Shown piece by piece: positions 14,888-21,325 of a stretch of 21,341 nucleotides of DNA. Under the pieces are notes generated by a model, which searched no databases, was not told where the DNA came from, and saw nothing but the letters and a program-made list of their open reading frames with translations. Both the position numbers and the translations under genes were made by a program. Location of the stretch: positions 1 to 21,341 of IMG/VR virus record IMGVR_UViG_3300044731_001710; one strand, given 5' to 3'. Origin of the DNA: a virus. Positions within the stretch are counted from its first letter, which is position 1. Every line of letters begins with the position of its first letter.

Positions 14888-15247
14888 TTAATCTTTCTTT
14901 ATTGCCTTTCTCCAAGTTTTAAGCTGGACATACCCAATCACATCATTTTCATTATCAAGTTTTGGTTTTAAAATTACAGGTATTTGTAAATCAACTATTA
15001 ATTTTTTTGTATACCTAAGCTCAGTCCCCAATATTCTAGCAACATCTTTATATTTCAAATTATCGCTATCAAAACTAGGATGAGTTTTTAGAAAATTAAT
15101 CTTATAATTTTTATCTTTTTTTCTAATCATTGAATCGTACATGTTCAAATTTCTGAGAGCGTTGTTTGCATAATTTTCAGGGTTTTCAAGCCCCAAATGT
15201 TTAGCTATATTTAAAAATCGCTCTCTTGTTTTTTCACCTTCAGACAT
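14888..15247 (-). CDS. Small protein with possible C-terminal DNA-binding domain
   Basis: The 119-residue protein is not recognised as a known family. Its last 57 residues (from about LKYKDVARILG) contain a helix-turn-helix-like pattern with L.IP and a final K.W....KD. The same pattern occurs in the 74-residue protein at 20020-20244. The N-terminal half is helical and basic. It lies on the opposite strand to the surrounding genes and 42 bp downstream of the 28-codon gene, so both are probably expressed from the strong promoter at 15429-15457. A small regulator is the likeliest role. Its 3' end is 10 bp from the end of the converging SPFH-like gene. Confidence 0.6.
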   Translation of the reverse strand: MSEGEKTRERFLNIAKHLGLENPENYANNALRNLNMYDSMIRKKDKNYKINFLKTHPSFDSDNLKYKDVARILGTELRYTKKLIVDLQIPVILKPKLDNENDVIGYVQLKTWRKAIKKD

Positions 15248-15289
15248 TAAGCAATCTCTTTCTTTGTTTCTTATTCTTTTAAATATTTT

Positions 15290-15376
15290 TCATTCCACTC
15301 CAAATTTTGTATAAGTATCGCCTAAATAATTCCCAACAATCCCGTTTAAATCTGTCATAGTTGATGCGGTTGTCAT
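15290..15376 (-). CDS. 28-residue small protein with strong ribosome-binding site
   Basis: The frame is open back to 15481, but that longer form would begin upstream of the -35. The ATG at 15376 is preceded by AGGAGG a few bases upstream. The product is 28 residues (MTTASTMTDLNGIVGNYLGD then TYTKFGVE). No membrane segment or known motif is visible. It could be a leader peptide, an anti-repressor-like or small regulator, or a coupling peptide for the 119-residue gene. The full consensus RBS suggests genuine, strong translation. Codon content is too short to judge. Confidence 0.55.
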   Translation of the reverse strand: MTTASTMTDLNGIVGNYLGDTYTKFGVE

Positions 15377-15428
15377 TTTGAGCCTCCTATTTTGTTTTCT
15401 AAGAAAATTCAATTCCTTAGTCTCGCAA

Positions 15429-15457
15429 ATATAAAACATAGGGGTATGTTTTGTCAA
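15429..15457 (-). promoter_or_regulatory. Strong promoter with palindromic operator
   Basis: On the minus strand TTGACA (15457-15452) is followed by TTATAT (15434-15429, 17 bp spacing) or TATATT (15433-15428, 18 bp). The spacer holds the dyad AAAACATA-GGGG-TATGTTTT (15433-15452 on the plus strand), which is perfect over 8 bp arms and touches both hexamers. Transcription would start about 15421 and reach the 28-codon gene at 15376. A repressor bound here would block the promoter; its identity is not shown, but candidates are the 119-residue and 74-residue proteins. Confidence 0.75.
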
Positions 15458-15566
15458 TCTTGGTCTTAAGATTTTTTCCAATTCTTATCCTGAAAATTTT
15501 TTGTTAAAAATTCTCCCAATAAAATCAATTTAAAAAGTTATCCATAATTAATTTAAAATTAAAATT

Positions 15567-15594
15567 AGTTAACCGATTACATTAGAAGTTAACC
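15567..15594 (+). repeat. Direct repeat AGTTAACC, 20 bp apart
   Basis: AGTTAACC occurs at 15567-15574 and again at 15587-15594, both in the intergenic region upstream of the plus-strand gene at 15626. GTTAAC is itself palindromic. The 20 bp period (about two helical turns) suggests two adjacent protein-binding sites on one face of the DNA. No certain -10/-35 pair is visible between them and the ATG, which has AGGA about eight bases upstream. Confidence 0.45.
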
Positions 15595-15625
15595 TGTAGC
15601 TATCTGAATAAAAAGGAATAGTTGC

Positions 15626-16210
15626 ATGGAAATAAAAATAACACCAAGGACAATTTGTACGGTAATAGACGATTTGGGAAGAGTGAGCACTTTAATCGGA
15701 AAAGATATCTATGATTTTAAAAAATCTCCGAGAGTTCTTCTTGAGCCAGTTAGGCAAGCTTGTTTTATTTTAAGTAGATATGCTTATTTTTCCAGAGGCC
15801 ATGTCATGGTTGAAGATCTGATGGCCGAAACTCTCCTTGTTACGAAGACGAATGTCAAACCGTGCCATGTGCTTTTAGCTATAGAAATGCTTGCACCCAA
15901 ATTCTACCGACTTGCAGAACAAGGAAAACCCTTGCCGCTATGGCTGAAAAAAAAAGAACTTCCTCCCGTTATTAACGGTTGTCTTGAATCTTATTACAAA
16001 ATAAAAGAGGACACTAAACAAAAAAAACAATTAGGTTTTACATTAACAAGGATTGAAAATGGCTACCATCCAAATAAAAACAAAAACGTTAGATTCATTA
16101 AAAAAAGCAACAAAAGAAATAGCATCTCAAGCATTAAAAGCGGCAATTCGTCGCTCGTTGGAACAAACTCAAAAAAGTGTCACCTCATTTGCAAGAGCAC
16201 AATTAAATAA
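15626..16210 (+). CDS. Unrecognised phage protein; 3' end may be frameshifted
   Basis: The encoded protein is 194 residues in the single frame. Residues 1-130 look like a genuine domain (PRTICTVIDDLGRVSTLIGK, PVRQACFILSRYAYFSRGHV, LAIEMLAPKFYRLAEQG), but I do not recognise it. The last 50 residues are basic, Ser/Asn/Lys-rich and overlap the Z-like gene by 152 bp, and look like out-of-frame reading. At 16019-16027 CAA AAA AAA offers a slippery A-run. In the -1 frame the reading ends at TGA 16054-16056, three bases before the Z-like ATG. The true end is therefore probably about 16056, through frameshift or a one-base error. The start ATG at 15626 has AGGA upstream. Confidence 0.55.
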   Translation: MEIKITPRTICTVIDDLGRVSTLIGKDIYDFKKSPRVLLEPVRQACFILSRYAYFSRGHVMVEDLMAETLLVTKTNVKPCHVLLAIEMLAPKFYRLAEQGKPLPLWLKKKELPPVINGCLESYYKIKEDTKQKKQLGFTLTRIENGYHPNKNKNVRFIKKSNKRNSISSIKSGNSSLVGTNSKKCHLICKSTIK

Positions 16211-16688
16211 ACAAAAAGAAATTAAAGTACCTGTAAAGCTTTTTCACAAGCGTGTTTTTAAACAATTAAAGGCAAAAGATAATACCCCCATAAAAGACAT
16301 GAAAGCCTCTATAGGTTTTTCCACATTCCAAGAAGCAGTTTCAAATTTTCAACTTAGAACTGAAAAAATATTAGGTAAAAAAGGAAAGCGTAAATATACA
16401 AAAGTAACAGCTAAGATTTTAGGAAAAGATGTTGCTACAAACCGAACATTTTTAAGGCTTAGTAAAAAAGGCAATGCAATTAAAAATACTAAAATTGCAT
16501 TAGGTCGTGAGTCTTCCGCTAGAGATTCATACAAGAGAGAGATGAGTAATGTAAGCATGACCGATGTAATTAAAAACAATATGGGAATTGCAGATTTAAT
16601 AAGTGCTAAAGCAAAGCAAACTTATTTAAACAGATTGAAGCACAATATAAATTATTATTTAGACAAAGAATTAAAGAAAGTAAAATAA
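16059..16688 (+). CDS. Minor tail protein Z-like
   Basis: The 209-residue protein resembles lambda gpZ-type minor tail proteins (prophage minor tail protein Z family). It opens MATIQIKTKTLDSLKKATKE, then ALKAAIRRSLEQTQKS, and is rich in Lys and Arg throughout, ending with helices and DKELKKVK. The family is basic and helical at the N-terminus and acts at the head-tail joining end of tails. The frame opens at TTG 16053, but ATG 16059 has AAGG six bases upstream and is preferred. Its location before TerS, away from the FII/U-like genes on the other strand, is unexpected. TerS begins one base after its stop. Confidence 0.7.
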   Translation: MATIQIKTKTLDSLKKATKEIASQALKAAIRRSLEQTQKSVTSFARAQLNKQKEIKVPVKLFHKRVFKQLKAKDNTPIKDMKASIGFSTFQEAVSNFQLRTEKILGKKGKRKYTKVTAKILGKDVATNRTFLRLSKKGNAIKNTKIALGRESSARDSYKREMSNVSMTDVIKNNMGIADLISAKAKQTYLNRLKHNINYYLDKELKKVK

Positions 16689-16689
16689 A

Positions 16690-17382
16690 ATGACTTCTAT
16701 TTTAATAAATGCCACAAACCTTGCTAAAGAAATGGGAGTCAGCAAACCCTACATATCTAAACTAATTGCTCAAAAAAGATTAGATTTTGCAAAAAACGTT
16801 GATAGTAAAGGAAAAGTTTTATATGACTTAACTCAGGTTTTAAAAGTTTTTTCAAAAAAAAATACAAATAATTTAGATGACAGTAAAAAAGAAAATGATA
16901 TTAATGAAAAAATTAACAAAAATTCTAATGACACTTATTCAAACAATCGTAACAATAATATTTCTAGTTTCAATACTTATAACAATAAGCATCGTGCTAG
17001 GTCTAGCAATGGCTCTAATTTCCATGTTCGCACGCCCGTAAATAATACAGAAAACAATAACAATTCTGATTTAAGATATGACTTTGAGAAAACAAAAAAA
17101 ATGGCTTTAGACGTTAAGAGAACACGTTTAAAGCTTTTGCAAGAGAAAAAAAGTTTAATTAGTTCGGAAGAAGTTGAAAAAGAAGCATTTGAAATAGGTA
17201 GAAAAGTTAGAATACAATTGATGTTAATTCCCCAAAGGGTTTGCAATCTTTATTCCAGTTTTACAGAACCCCATACAATTAAAACACATTTAACTAAAGA
17301 GTTAACAAATGTTTTGAATATTTTAAATCTACCTGAAGAGAAGGAAACAGAAAAAGTAACAGGTGATATAGATGGGGTATAG
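16690..17382 (+). CDS. terS: Terminase small subunit, lambda Nu1-like
   Basis: The 230-residue protein recognises the packaging site. Its N-terminus holds an HTH (ILINATNLAKEMGVSKPYIS) as in Nu1. The middle (about 55-125) is a low-complexity, Asn-rich segment (repeats of NN, NNNN) unlike typical Nu1. The C-terminal third has VEKEAFEIGRKVRIQLMLIP, then RVCNLYSS.TEPHTIKTHL, which matches the terminase small subunit consensus (EAFE.GR.VR.....IP.R). It overlaps TerL by 11 bp, with AGGTGA of TerL inside its 3' end, so the two are translated together. Confidence 0.85.
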   Translation: MTSILINATNLAKEMGVSKPYISKLIAQKRLDFAKNVDSKGKVLYDLTQVLKVFSKKNTNNLDDSKKENDINEKINKNSNDTYSNNRNNNISSFNTYNNKHRARSSNGSNFHVRTPVNNTENNNNSDLRYDFEKTKKMALDVKRTRLKLLQEKKSLISSEEVEKEAFEIGRKVRIQLMLIPQRVCNLYSSFTEPHTIKTHLTKELTNVLNILNLPEEKETEKVTGDIDGV

Positions 17383-19237
17383 AGACGCTTTTCTTCGTGG
17401 AATAAAGCCAATTGAACAAATTGACTTGCCTGAATGGTGCGAAAAGTATGTAAAACTTTCTTCTAAATCTTCAGCCGAGGCAGGTAATTACAGTGTGGAG
17501 CGTGTGGAATATTTGAGAGAGCCAATGAAGTTATTAAGCTTAAGCTCGCCTTTTCAGATTGTAACTTTAATGAAGGGGGTACAATTAGGGCTATCTACAT
17601 TTGCAAACAACTTGTTAGCTTATTATGCAGATTTAGACCCATGCCCTTTATTGCTTGTTATGCCTAATCAAGAGTTGGTGGAGGGATTTAGTAAGAACAG
17701 ATTTACGCCTTTGCTAGATGAGATTCCAAAGATTAAAGATAAATTTAAAGCTGCTCGTTCTCAAGCTGGCGGTAACACTACTTTAATGAAAGAATATGAG
17801 GGCGGTGTTTTATACTTTGCAGGTGGAAATAGTTCTGCTGGATTATGCTCTAATCCAGTAAGAATTCTCGTTCTTGATGACGTTGATCGCATGCCTCGGA
17901 ATCTTGACGGAGAAGGTTCGCCTATAAAATTAGCTTCTGCAAGAACCTCTACATTTTCCAATAAAAAAATATTTATCAATAGTACGCCCACGGACGCAAA
18001 AACAAGTTTAATTTATAAAAGTTACTTAGAAGGAGACCAACGAAAGTTTCATGTACCCTGTCCCCATTGTGAGCATTTTCAAGAACTCTTAATCGGTCAA
18101 TTAAAATGGGAAGAAGATAATTTTGAGTCTGTAAAATATGAATGTATCCAATGTAAAAATTTATTTTCTGAAATTGATAAAATAAATATTATTCCTCGTG
18201 GCAAATGGATTCCTACCGCTAAAAGCAAAGACCCTAATCATGCAAGTTTTCATATTAGCTCAATGTATGCGCCAATAGGTTGGAAAAGTTGGGCAGATAT
18301 TGCAAGGCAAATTGAAGCGGCCGCTTTTGATGAAAATGCAAAAATTAGTTTGATAAACCTAGAAGCTGGTTTGCCTGTCGAAGAAACAGGAGAAATATTT
18401 GACTTTGAAAAGATATACAATAGACGTGAATATTACCCACAAAATATAGTCCCTAAAGGGGCATGCCTTTTAACCTGTGGGGCTGATGTTCAGCATGATA
18501 GAATTGAATTAGAAGTTGTGGCTTGGGGAAAAAACAGGGAAAGCTGGAGTATTTGTTACAGGACTTTACTAGGGGACACTTCACAAGCTGAGGTGTGGGA
18601 TGAGTTAAGAAAAGTAACAAATGAGTTATTTCCTGTAGCAGATAGTGACGCTGTGTTACCTATTGAAAGAATGGGCATTGACTGCTCAGATGGGAATCGG
18701 TCAAATTTTATTTATAACTTTTGTAGAACTCACGAGCGATTTAATCAAGTCATTCCCGTTAAAGGAACGTCTACACGTGGCACAAAAGGAATGTGTTCTA
18801 CAATTGATGTAAAAGAAAAAAATAGCAATGGATTTTATTTAGGTAAAACAATTAAAGTTTTATCTGTGCAAGTTGATAAGTTTAAGACTGAATTTTATGG
18901 TAATTTAAACAGACGAATTGAAGACGGCAAAACCCCAATTGCTTATTGCCATTTTCCAGATTATCCAGAATATTATTTTAAAATGTTATGTTCCGAGACG
19001 TATTATAATAATCATTGGAAGAAAACTTTTACAAGAAATGAAGCTTTAGACTGCCGAATTTATGCAAGAGCAGTGGCATACGATTTGGGGATTGACACAT
19101 ATTCAGAGCAAAAATGGCAAGAGCTAAATGACCGAATTTATGCAAAAAAACCTAAAATTAAAATTGAACCTAAAAAACGTGAAAGAGAACGTGACCCATT
19201 ATTGGAAAACTGGAATCGTTCTTTAAGAGATTTTTAG
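17372..19237 (+). CDS. terL: Terminase large subunit, lambda GpA family
   Basis: The 621-residue protein is the ATP-driven DNA packaging motor and nuclease. It has a variant Walker A region (LMKGVQLGLST, about 66-76), a Walker B VLDDVDRM (167-174), a CPHC...CIQC zinc-ribbon with Cys230, 233, 258 and 261, and a nuclease domain starting with LTCGADVQHDRIELEVVAWG. The latter contains Asp372 (GADVQ). Near the end is RNEALDCRIYARAVAYDLGI. Length and order fit the GpA family (lambda gpA has 641). Start ATG 17372, overlapping TerS, has AGGTGA upstream. The orientation is opposite to gpW and the portal. Confidence 0.93.
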   Translation: MGYRDAFLRGIKPIEQIDLPEWCEKYVKLSSKSSAEAGNYSVERVEYLREPMKLLSLSSPFQIVTLMKGVQLGLSTFANNLLAYYADLDPCPLLLVMPNQELVEGFSKNRFTPLLDEIPKIKDKFKAARSQAGGNTTLMKEYEGGVLYFAGGNSSAGLCSNPVRILVLDDVDRMPRNLDGEGSPIKLASARTSTFSNKKIFINSTPTDAKTSLIYKSYLEGDQRKFHVPCPHCEHFQELLIGQLKWEEDNFESVKYECIQCKNLFSEIDKINIIPRGKWIPTAKSKDPNHASFHISSMYAPIGWKSWADIARQIEAAAFDENAKISLINLEAGLPVEETGEIFDFEKIYNRREYYPQNIVPKGACLLTCGADVQHDRIELEVVAWGKNRESWSICYRTLLGDTSQAEVWDELRKVTNELFPVADSDAVLPIERMGIDCSDGNRSNFIYNFCRTHERFNQVIPVKGTSTRGTKGMCSTIDVKEKNSNGFYLGKTIKVLSVQVDKFKTEFYGNLNRRIEDGKTPIAYCHFPDYPEYYFKMLCSETYYNNHWKKTFTRNEALDCRIYARAVAYDLGIDTYSEQKWQELNDRIYAKKPKIKIEPKKRERERDPLLENWNRSLRDF

Positions 19238-19354
19238 CATGCTTTAGTTTTTATAAATTATTTTACTTCGTTTTAGAAAAAAAATTTTTCTGGTGACTTG
19301 CCTTCAGCTTCCGAATCCTTTACTCATTGCATATGCTCTGTCCTAAATTTAAAG

Positions 19355-19384
19355 TTGAGGTTTTTGTTACTGCAAAAACCTCAA
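19355..19384. terminator. Hairpin after the TerL gene, possible terminator
   Basis: TTGAGGTTTTTG (19355-19366) and CAAAAACCTCAA (19373-19384) form a perfect 12 bp stem with a 6-base loop. It is 118 bp after the TerL stop. The following bases, TATTATTTACTC, are AT-rich but not a clean T-run, so termination is plausible but not certain; a protein-binding dyad is the alternative. Confidence 0.45.
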
Positions 19385-19505
19385 TATTATTTACTCTTGC
19401 AACAAGATGTTGTTACAAAATACTTTTTCAACAAAAAATGTTTGGTTATTAGGCAAAGCATAACAATGCCGATAAATTTATTTTCATTTAGATTTTTTTG
19501 CTTGT

Positions 19506-19534
19506 TTGCACGGCTGTAAAATTTGCTCTATGCT
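19506..19534 (+). promoter_or_regulatory. Promoter of the 148-aa gene
   Basis: TTGCAC (19506-19511) and TATGCT (19529-19534) are separated by exactly 17 bp, giving a fair sigma70-type promoter. The transcript would start near 19541 and reach the ATG at 19577. No palindromic operator overlaps it. Confidence 0.6.
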
Positions 19535-19576
19535 AATATTGGCTTTTGGCCATAACCTTAAAAAAAGAACAGAATT

Positions 19577-20023
19577 ATGAGAACATTTTTACCTAAATTA
19601 CCCGATCATTTATACTATTTAAGCTCTATTCACAAAGCATGTGAAAACGAAACTTTTGATAATTGGCTTGAAGTTTTTGAAAATACGGTAATTAAAGCAA
19701 TTTTAGAAAAAGAGAGTGGTTTTACAGAAACAGAAGCAAAAGAACTGTTTGATAATACGGAACAACACGCAATTAATTTTGTAAATTTATTAGCTAGATT
19801 TCTTTGTGAACAGCAAGCAGGAAATAAATACTGGAACGAGCAAGAATGGCTTATCTATTTAAAACCAGTTGAAGATACACTTGCAAAAGAAGCACGATCA
19901 AGAGCGGAAAAACATTTAGCAGATATCCCAAAAATTATAGAAAAAAAGACAGCAATAAATTCTAGACCTGAATATAACTTAGAAATAAAAGATAACTTGG
20001 TACGATTAAAAAAGATTAATTAA
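19577..20023 (+). CDS. Hypothetical protein, 148 aa
   Basis: I do not recognise this protein. It is 148 residues, largely helical and acidic in the first two thirds (ENETFDNWLEVFENTVIKAI), and more basic at the C-terminus (RLKKIN). No membrane segment or cysteine motif. ATG 19577 is the first start after a good promoter and is preceded by an A/G-rich stretch (AAAAAAAGAACAG) that may act as RBS. It converges with the small HTH gene and overlaps its stop by 4 bp. Position between terminase and recombination genes fits a phage accessory or early gene. Confidence 0.6.
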   Translation: MRTFLPKLPDHLYYLSSIHKACENETFDNWLEVFENTVIKAILEKESGFTETEAKELFDNTEQHAINFVNLLARFLCEQQAGNKYWNEQEWLIYLKPVEDTLAKEARSRAEKHLADIPKIIEKKTAINSRPEYNLEIKDNLVRLKKIN

Positions 20024-20244
20024 TCTTTGTAAGTTTCTTTCCATTCTTTTATTAAATAAATTCGCTGTTCCCCATATCTGCAAGGTTCAACTCTTGACGG
20101 TATTTTTAACTCACTTGCTGCTAATCTAGCTGTTATTTTTGTGCATTTTAAAACTTCCGCAAGCTCTGATGTTTTTAGTTCATCTTTGTCACACTCTTTT
20201 AAAATTTTTGCTCGTTGCATCTTTAATGCCTCTTTAAATCCCAT
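20020..20244 (-). CDS. Small helix-turn-helix DNA-binding protein
   Basis: The 74-residue protein has a predicted HTH in LKTSELAEVLKCTKITARLA, followed by ASELKIPSRVEP and a C-terminal IYLIKEWKETYKD. This is the size and form of small phage regulators or excisionase-like proteins. It is encoded downstream of bet, 43 bp away, with GGGGAG before ATG 20244, so co-transcription with bet is likely. A perfect 18 bp palindrome (20264-20281) lies in the gap. The final L.IP and K.W....KD pattern is shared with the 119-residue protein at 14888-15247. Its target is not known; the palindrome is one candidate. Confidence 0.65.
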   Translation of the reverse strand: MGFKEALKMQRAKILKECDKDELKTSELAEVLKCTKITARLAASELKIPSRVEPCRYGEQRIYLIKEWKETYKD

Positions 20245-20263
20245 TTACTCCCCTTTTCTATGG

Positions 20264-20281
20264 GGCAGTCAATTGACTGCC
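20264..20281. repeat. Perfect 18 bp palindrome between bet and the HTH gene
   Basis: GGCAGTCAATTGACTGCC is its own complement with no loop. It lies in the 43 bp gap between the bet stop (20288) and the HTH gene start (20244). A loopless palindrome is a weak hairpin but a typical symmetrical protein-binding site. Since the gap is transcribed from bet, it might instead be an mRNA processing element. A second copy is not seen in the window. Confidence 0.6.
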
Positions 20282-20287
20282 TGCCTG

Positions 20288-21325
20288 TTATGCGTGCATT
20301 GCCTCTTCGTCAAGATTCTTCAAATGCTCCTCCAAAAAACATAGGGGCACCCCCATACTTTTTTCATTAAAAGCCTTGTAAATCGGGGCTTTTTCTTCTG
20401 AGGTCTTGCAATTTTTTACACATTTTAATTGCGCCATAAGGTCTTTAAAAATTTCTCTATGGTTGTCTTTGCCCGTGTAAGGTTCTTTATCTGATTCCAG
20501 TTCAGCTTTAGGGGCTTGAGTAGAAGCAGGAGCAGCAAGGGCTACTGGAGCGGTTTTAACGGCCGTTACATGCTCGCTAATTGCTTTTACAGGGCTTGAT
20601 TCAACCTCTATCACATTGTTAGCTTGAGCCATTTCTTCGGGTGCATAATAGCCAGAAAGTTCCTTTGGAAAGGCTTTACGAAGAGCTAAAGCCTCGCCAC
20701 ACTTGCCAAGCATCAACTCAGGAAACTTGCGCCACATTGGGGAAACTTCGTTTTTAATTTTTTCTTCTTTATTATCAAAAGTTTGTACGTAAGAATCCCA
20801 TTTAGCGATGGCGTAAGTGGGAGCCTCGAATCCTTTGCGATAAACTCCTACTTTAGCAGCATAAGGAAACTCGCCTTTGCTAGCGTCGCCTGTCCAAACT
20901 TCTTTCCAGATCCCATCCTTACCGCAAAATAATGTTGGTGTTTGGCCTGCATAATCGGGATGTGCGCTTGCTATGGCTCTAAATCCATCAATTGATATTT
21001 GAATCGTAGCTATTTTTTTATCTTTTGTTGTAGCGTCTTTATTCCAGCGTCTTATCATATAAACTTGTCTCGAAAATGGGTCTAATCCTGTTCTTTGGCA
21101 CGTCATGAGGAACATTTCTAATTCTAAGTCGGTAGCTCCTTTTGCAATCTGGTCTTTGATAAGCTCAACTCTAGCCCTATCGAATCCATATTGCGCAAGA
21201 CGTTCTAGGGTTTCGTTTGATGTTGCTGTTATTGCTGTTTCTGTTGCTCCTGTGGAAACAGCAGGGATTTTAATTTCTGTGGGTTTTATTGTATATTTAT
21301 TAACGGGTTTTCTTACTACTGTCAT
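20288..21325 (-). CDS. bet: Phage recombination protein Bet (lambda Red beta type)
   Basis: The 345-residue protein anneals complementary single DNA strands in Red-type recombination. The core reads LEMFLMTCQRTGLDPFSRQV, ATIQISIDGFRAIASAHPDY, then CGKDGIWKEVW and PMWRKFPELMLGKCGEALAL followed by RKAFPKELSGYY. These are the Bet-family signatures, a branch of the RecT superfamily. After residue 235 the tail is Ala/Pro-rich and Lys-rich, as often seen. ATG 21325 has AAGGA eight bases upstream. The usual partner exonuclease (exo/RecE) is not in the window and may lie beyond the right edge. It is followed by the small HTH gene. Confidence 0.93.
   Translation of the reverse strand: MTVVRKPVNKYTIKPTEIKIPAVSTGATETAITATSNETLERLAQYGFDRARVELIKDQIAKGATDLELEMFLMTCQRTGLDPFSRQVYMIRRWNKDATTKDKKIATIQISIDGFRAIASAHPDYAGQTPTLFCGKDGIWKEVWTGDASKGEFPYAAKVGVYRKGFEAPTYAIAKWDSYVQTFDNKEEKIKNEVSPMWRKFPELMLGKCGEALALRKAFPKELSGYYAPEEMAQANNVIEVESSPVKAISEHVTAVKTAPVALAAPASTQAPKAELESDKEPYTGKDNHREIFKDLMAQLKCVKNCKTSEEKAPIYKAFNEKSMGVPLCFLEEHLKNLDEEAMHA

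Larger units (their letters stand above)
19238..19576. other. Intergenic region, 339 bp
   Basis: Between the TerL stop and the gene at 19577 there is no convincing coding frame. It contains a hairpin of 12 bp (19355-19384), an A8T5-type run near 19280, and the promoter for the following gene at 19506-19534. A 73-codon frame (19298-19519) is present but starts with TTG, has no clear RBS and is rich in Phe, Leu and Cys without family resemblance. Confidence 0.6.

Noticed and set aside
14871-14908. AAAGAT...ATCTTT repeat between converging genes as bidirectional terminator
   Set aside because: Arms are only six bases with a long loop and low GC; too weak to call.
15377-15481. Upstream extension of the 28-codon gene to 63 codons
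   Set aside because: The extension would begin upstream of the -35 hexamer of its own promoter; the AGGAGG-led ATG at 15376 is the better start.
19298-19519. 73-codon plus-strand frame after TerL
   Set aside because: It starts with TTG, has no clear RBS, spans the 12 bp hairpin and the following promoter, and has a Phe/Leu/Cys-rich composition without family resemblance.
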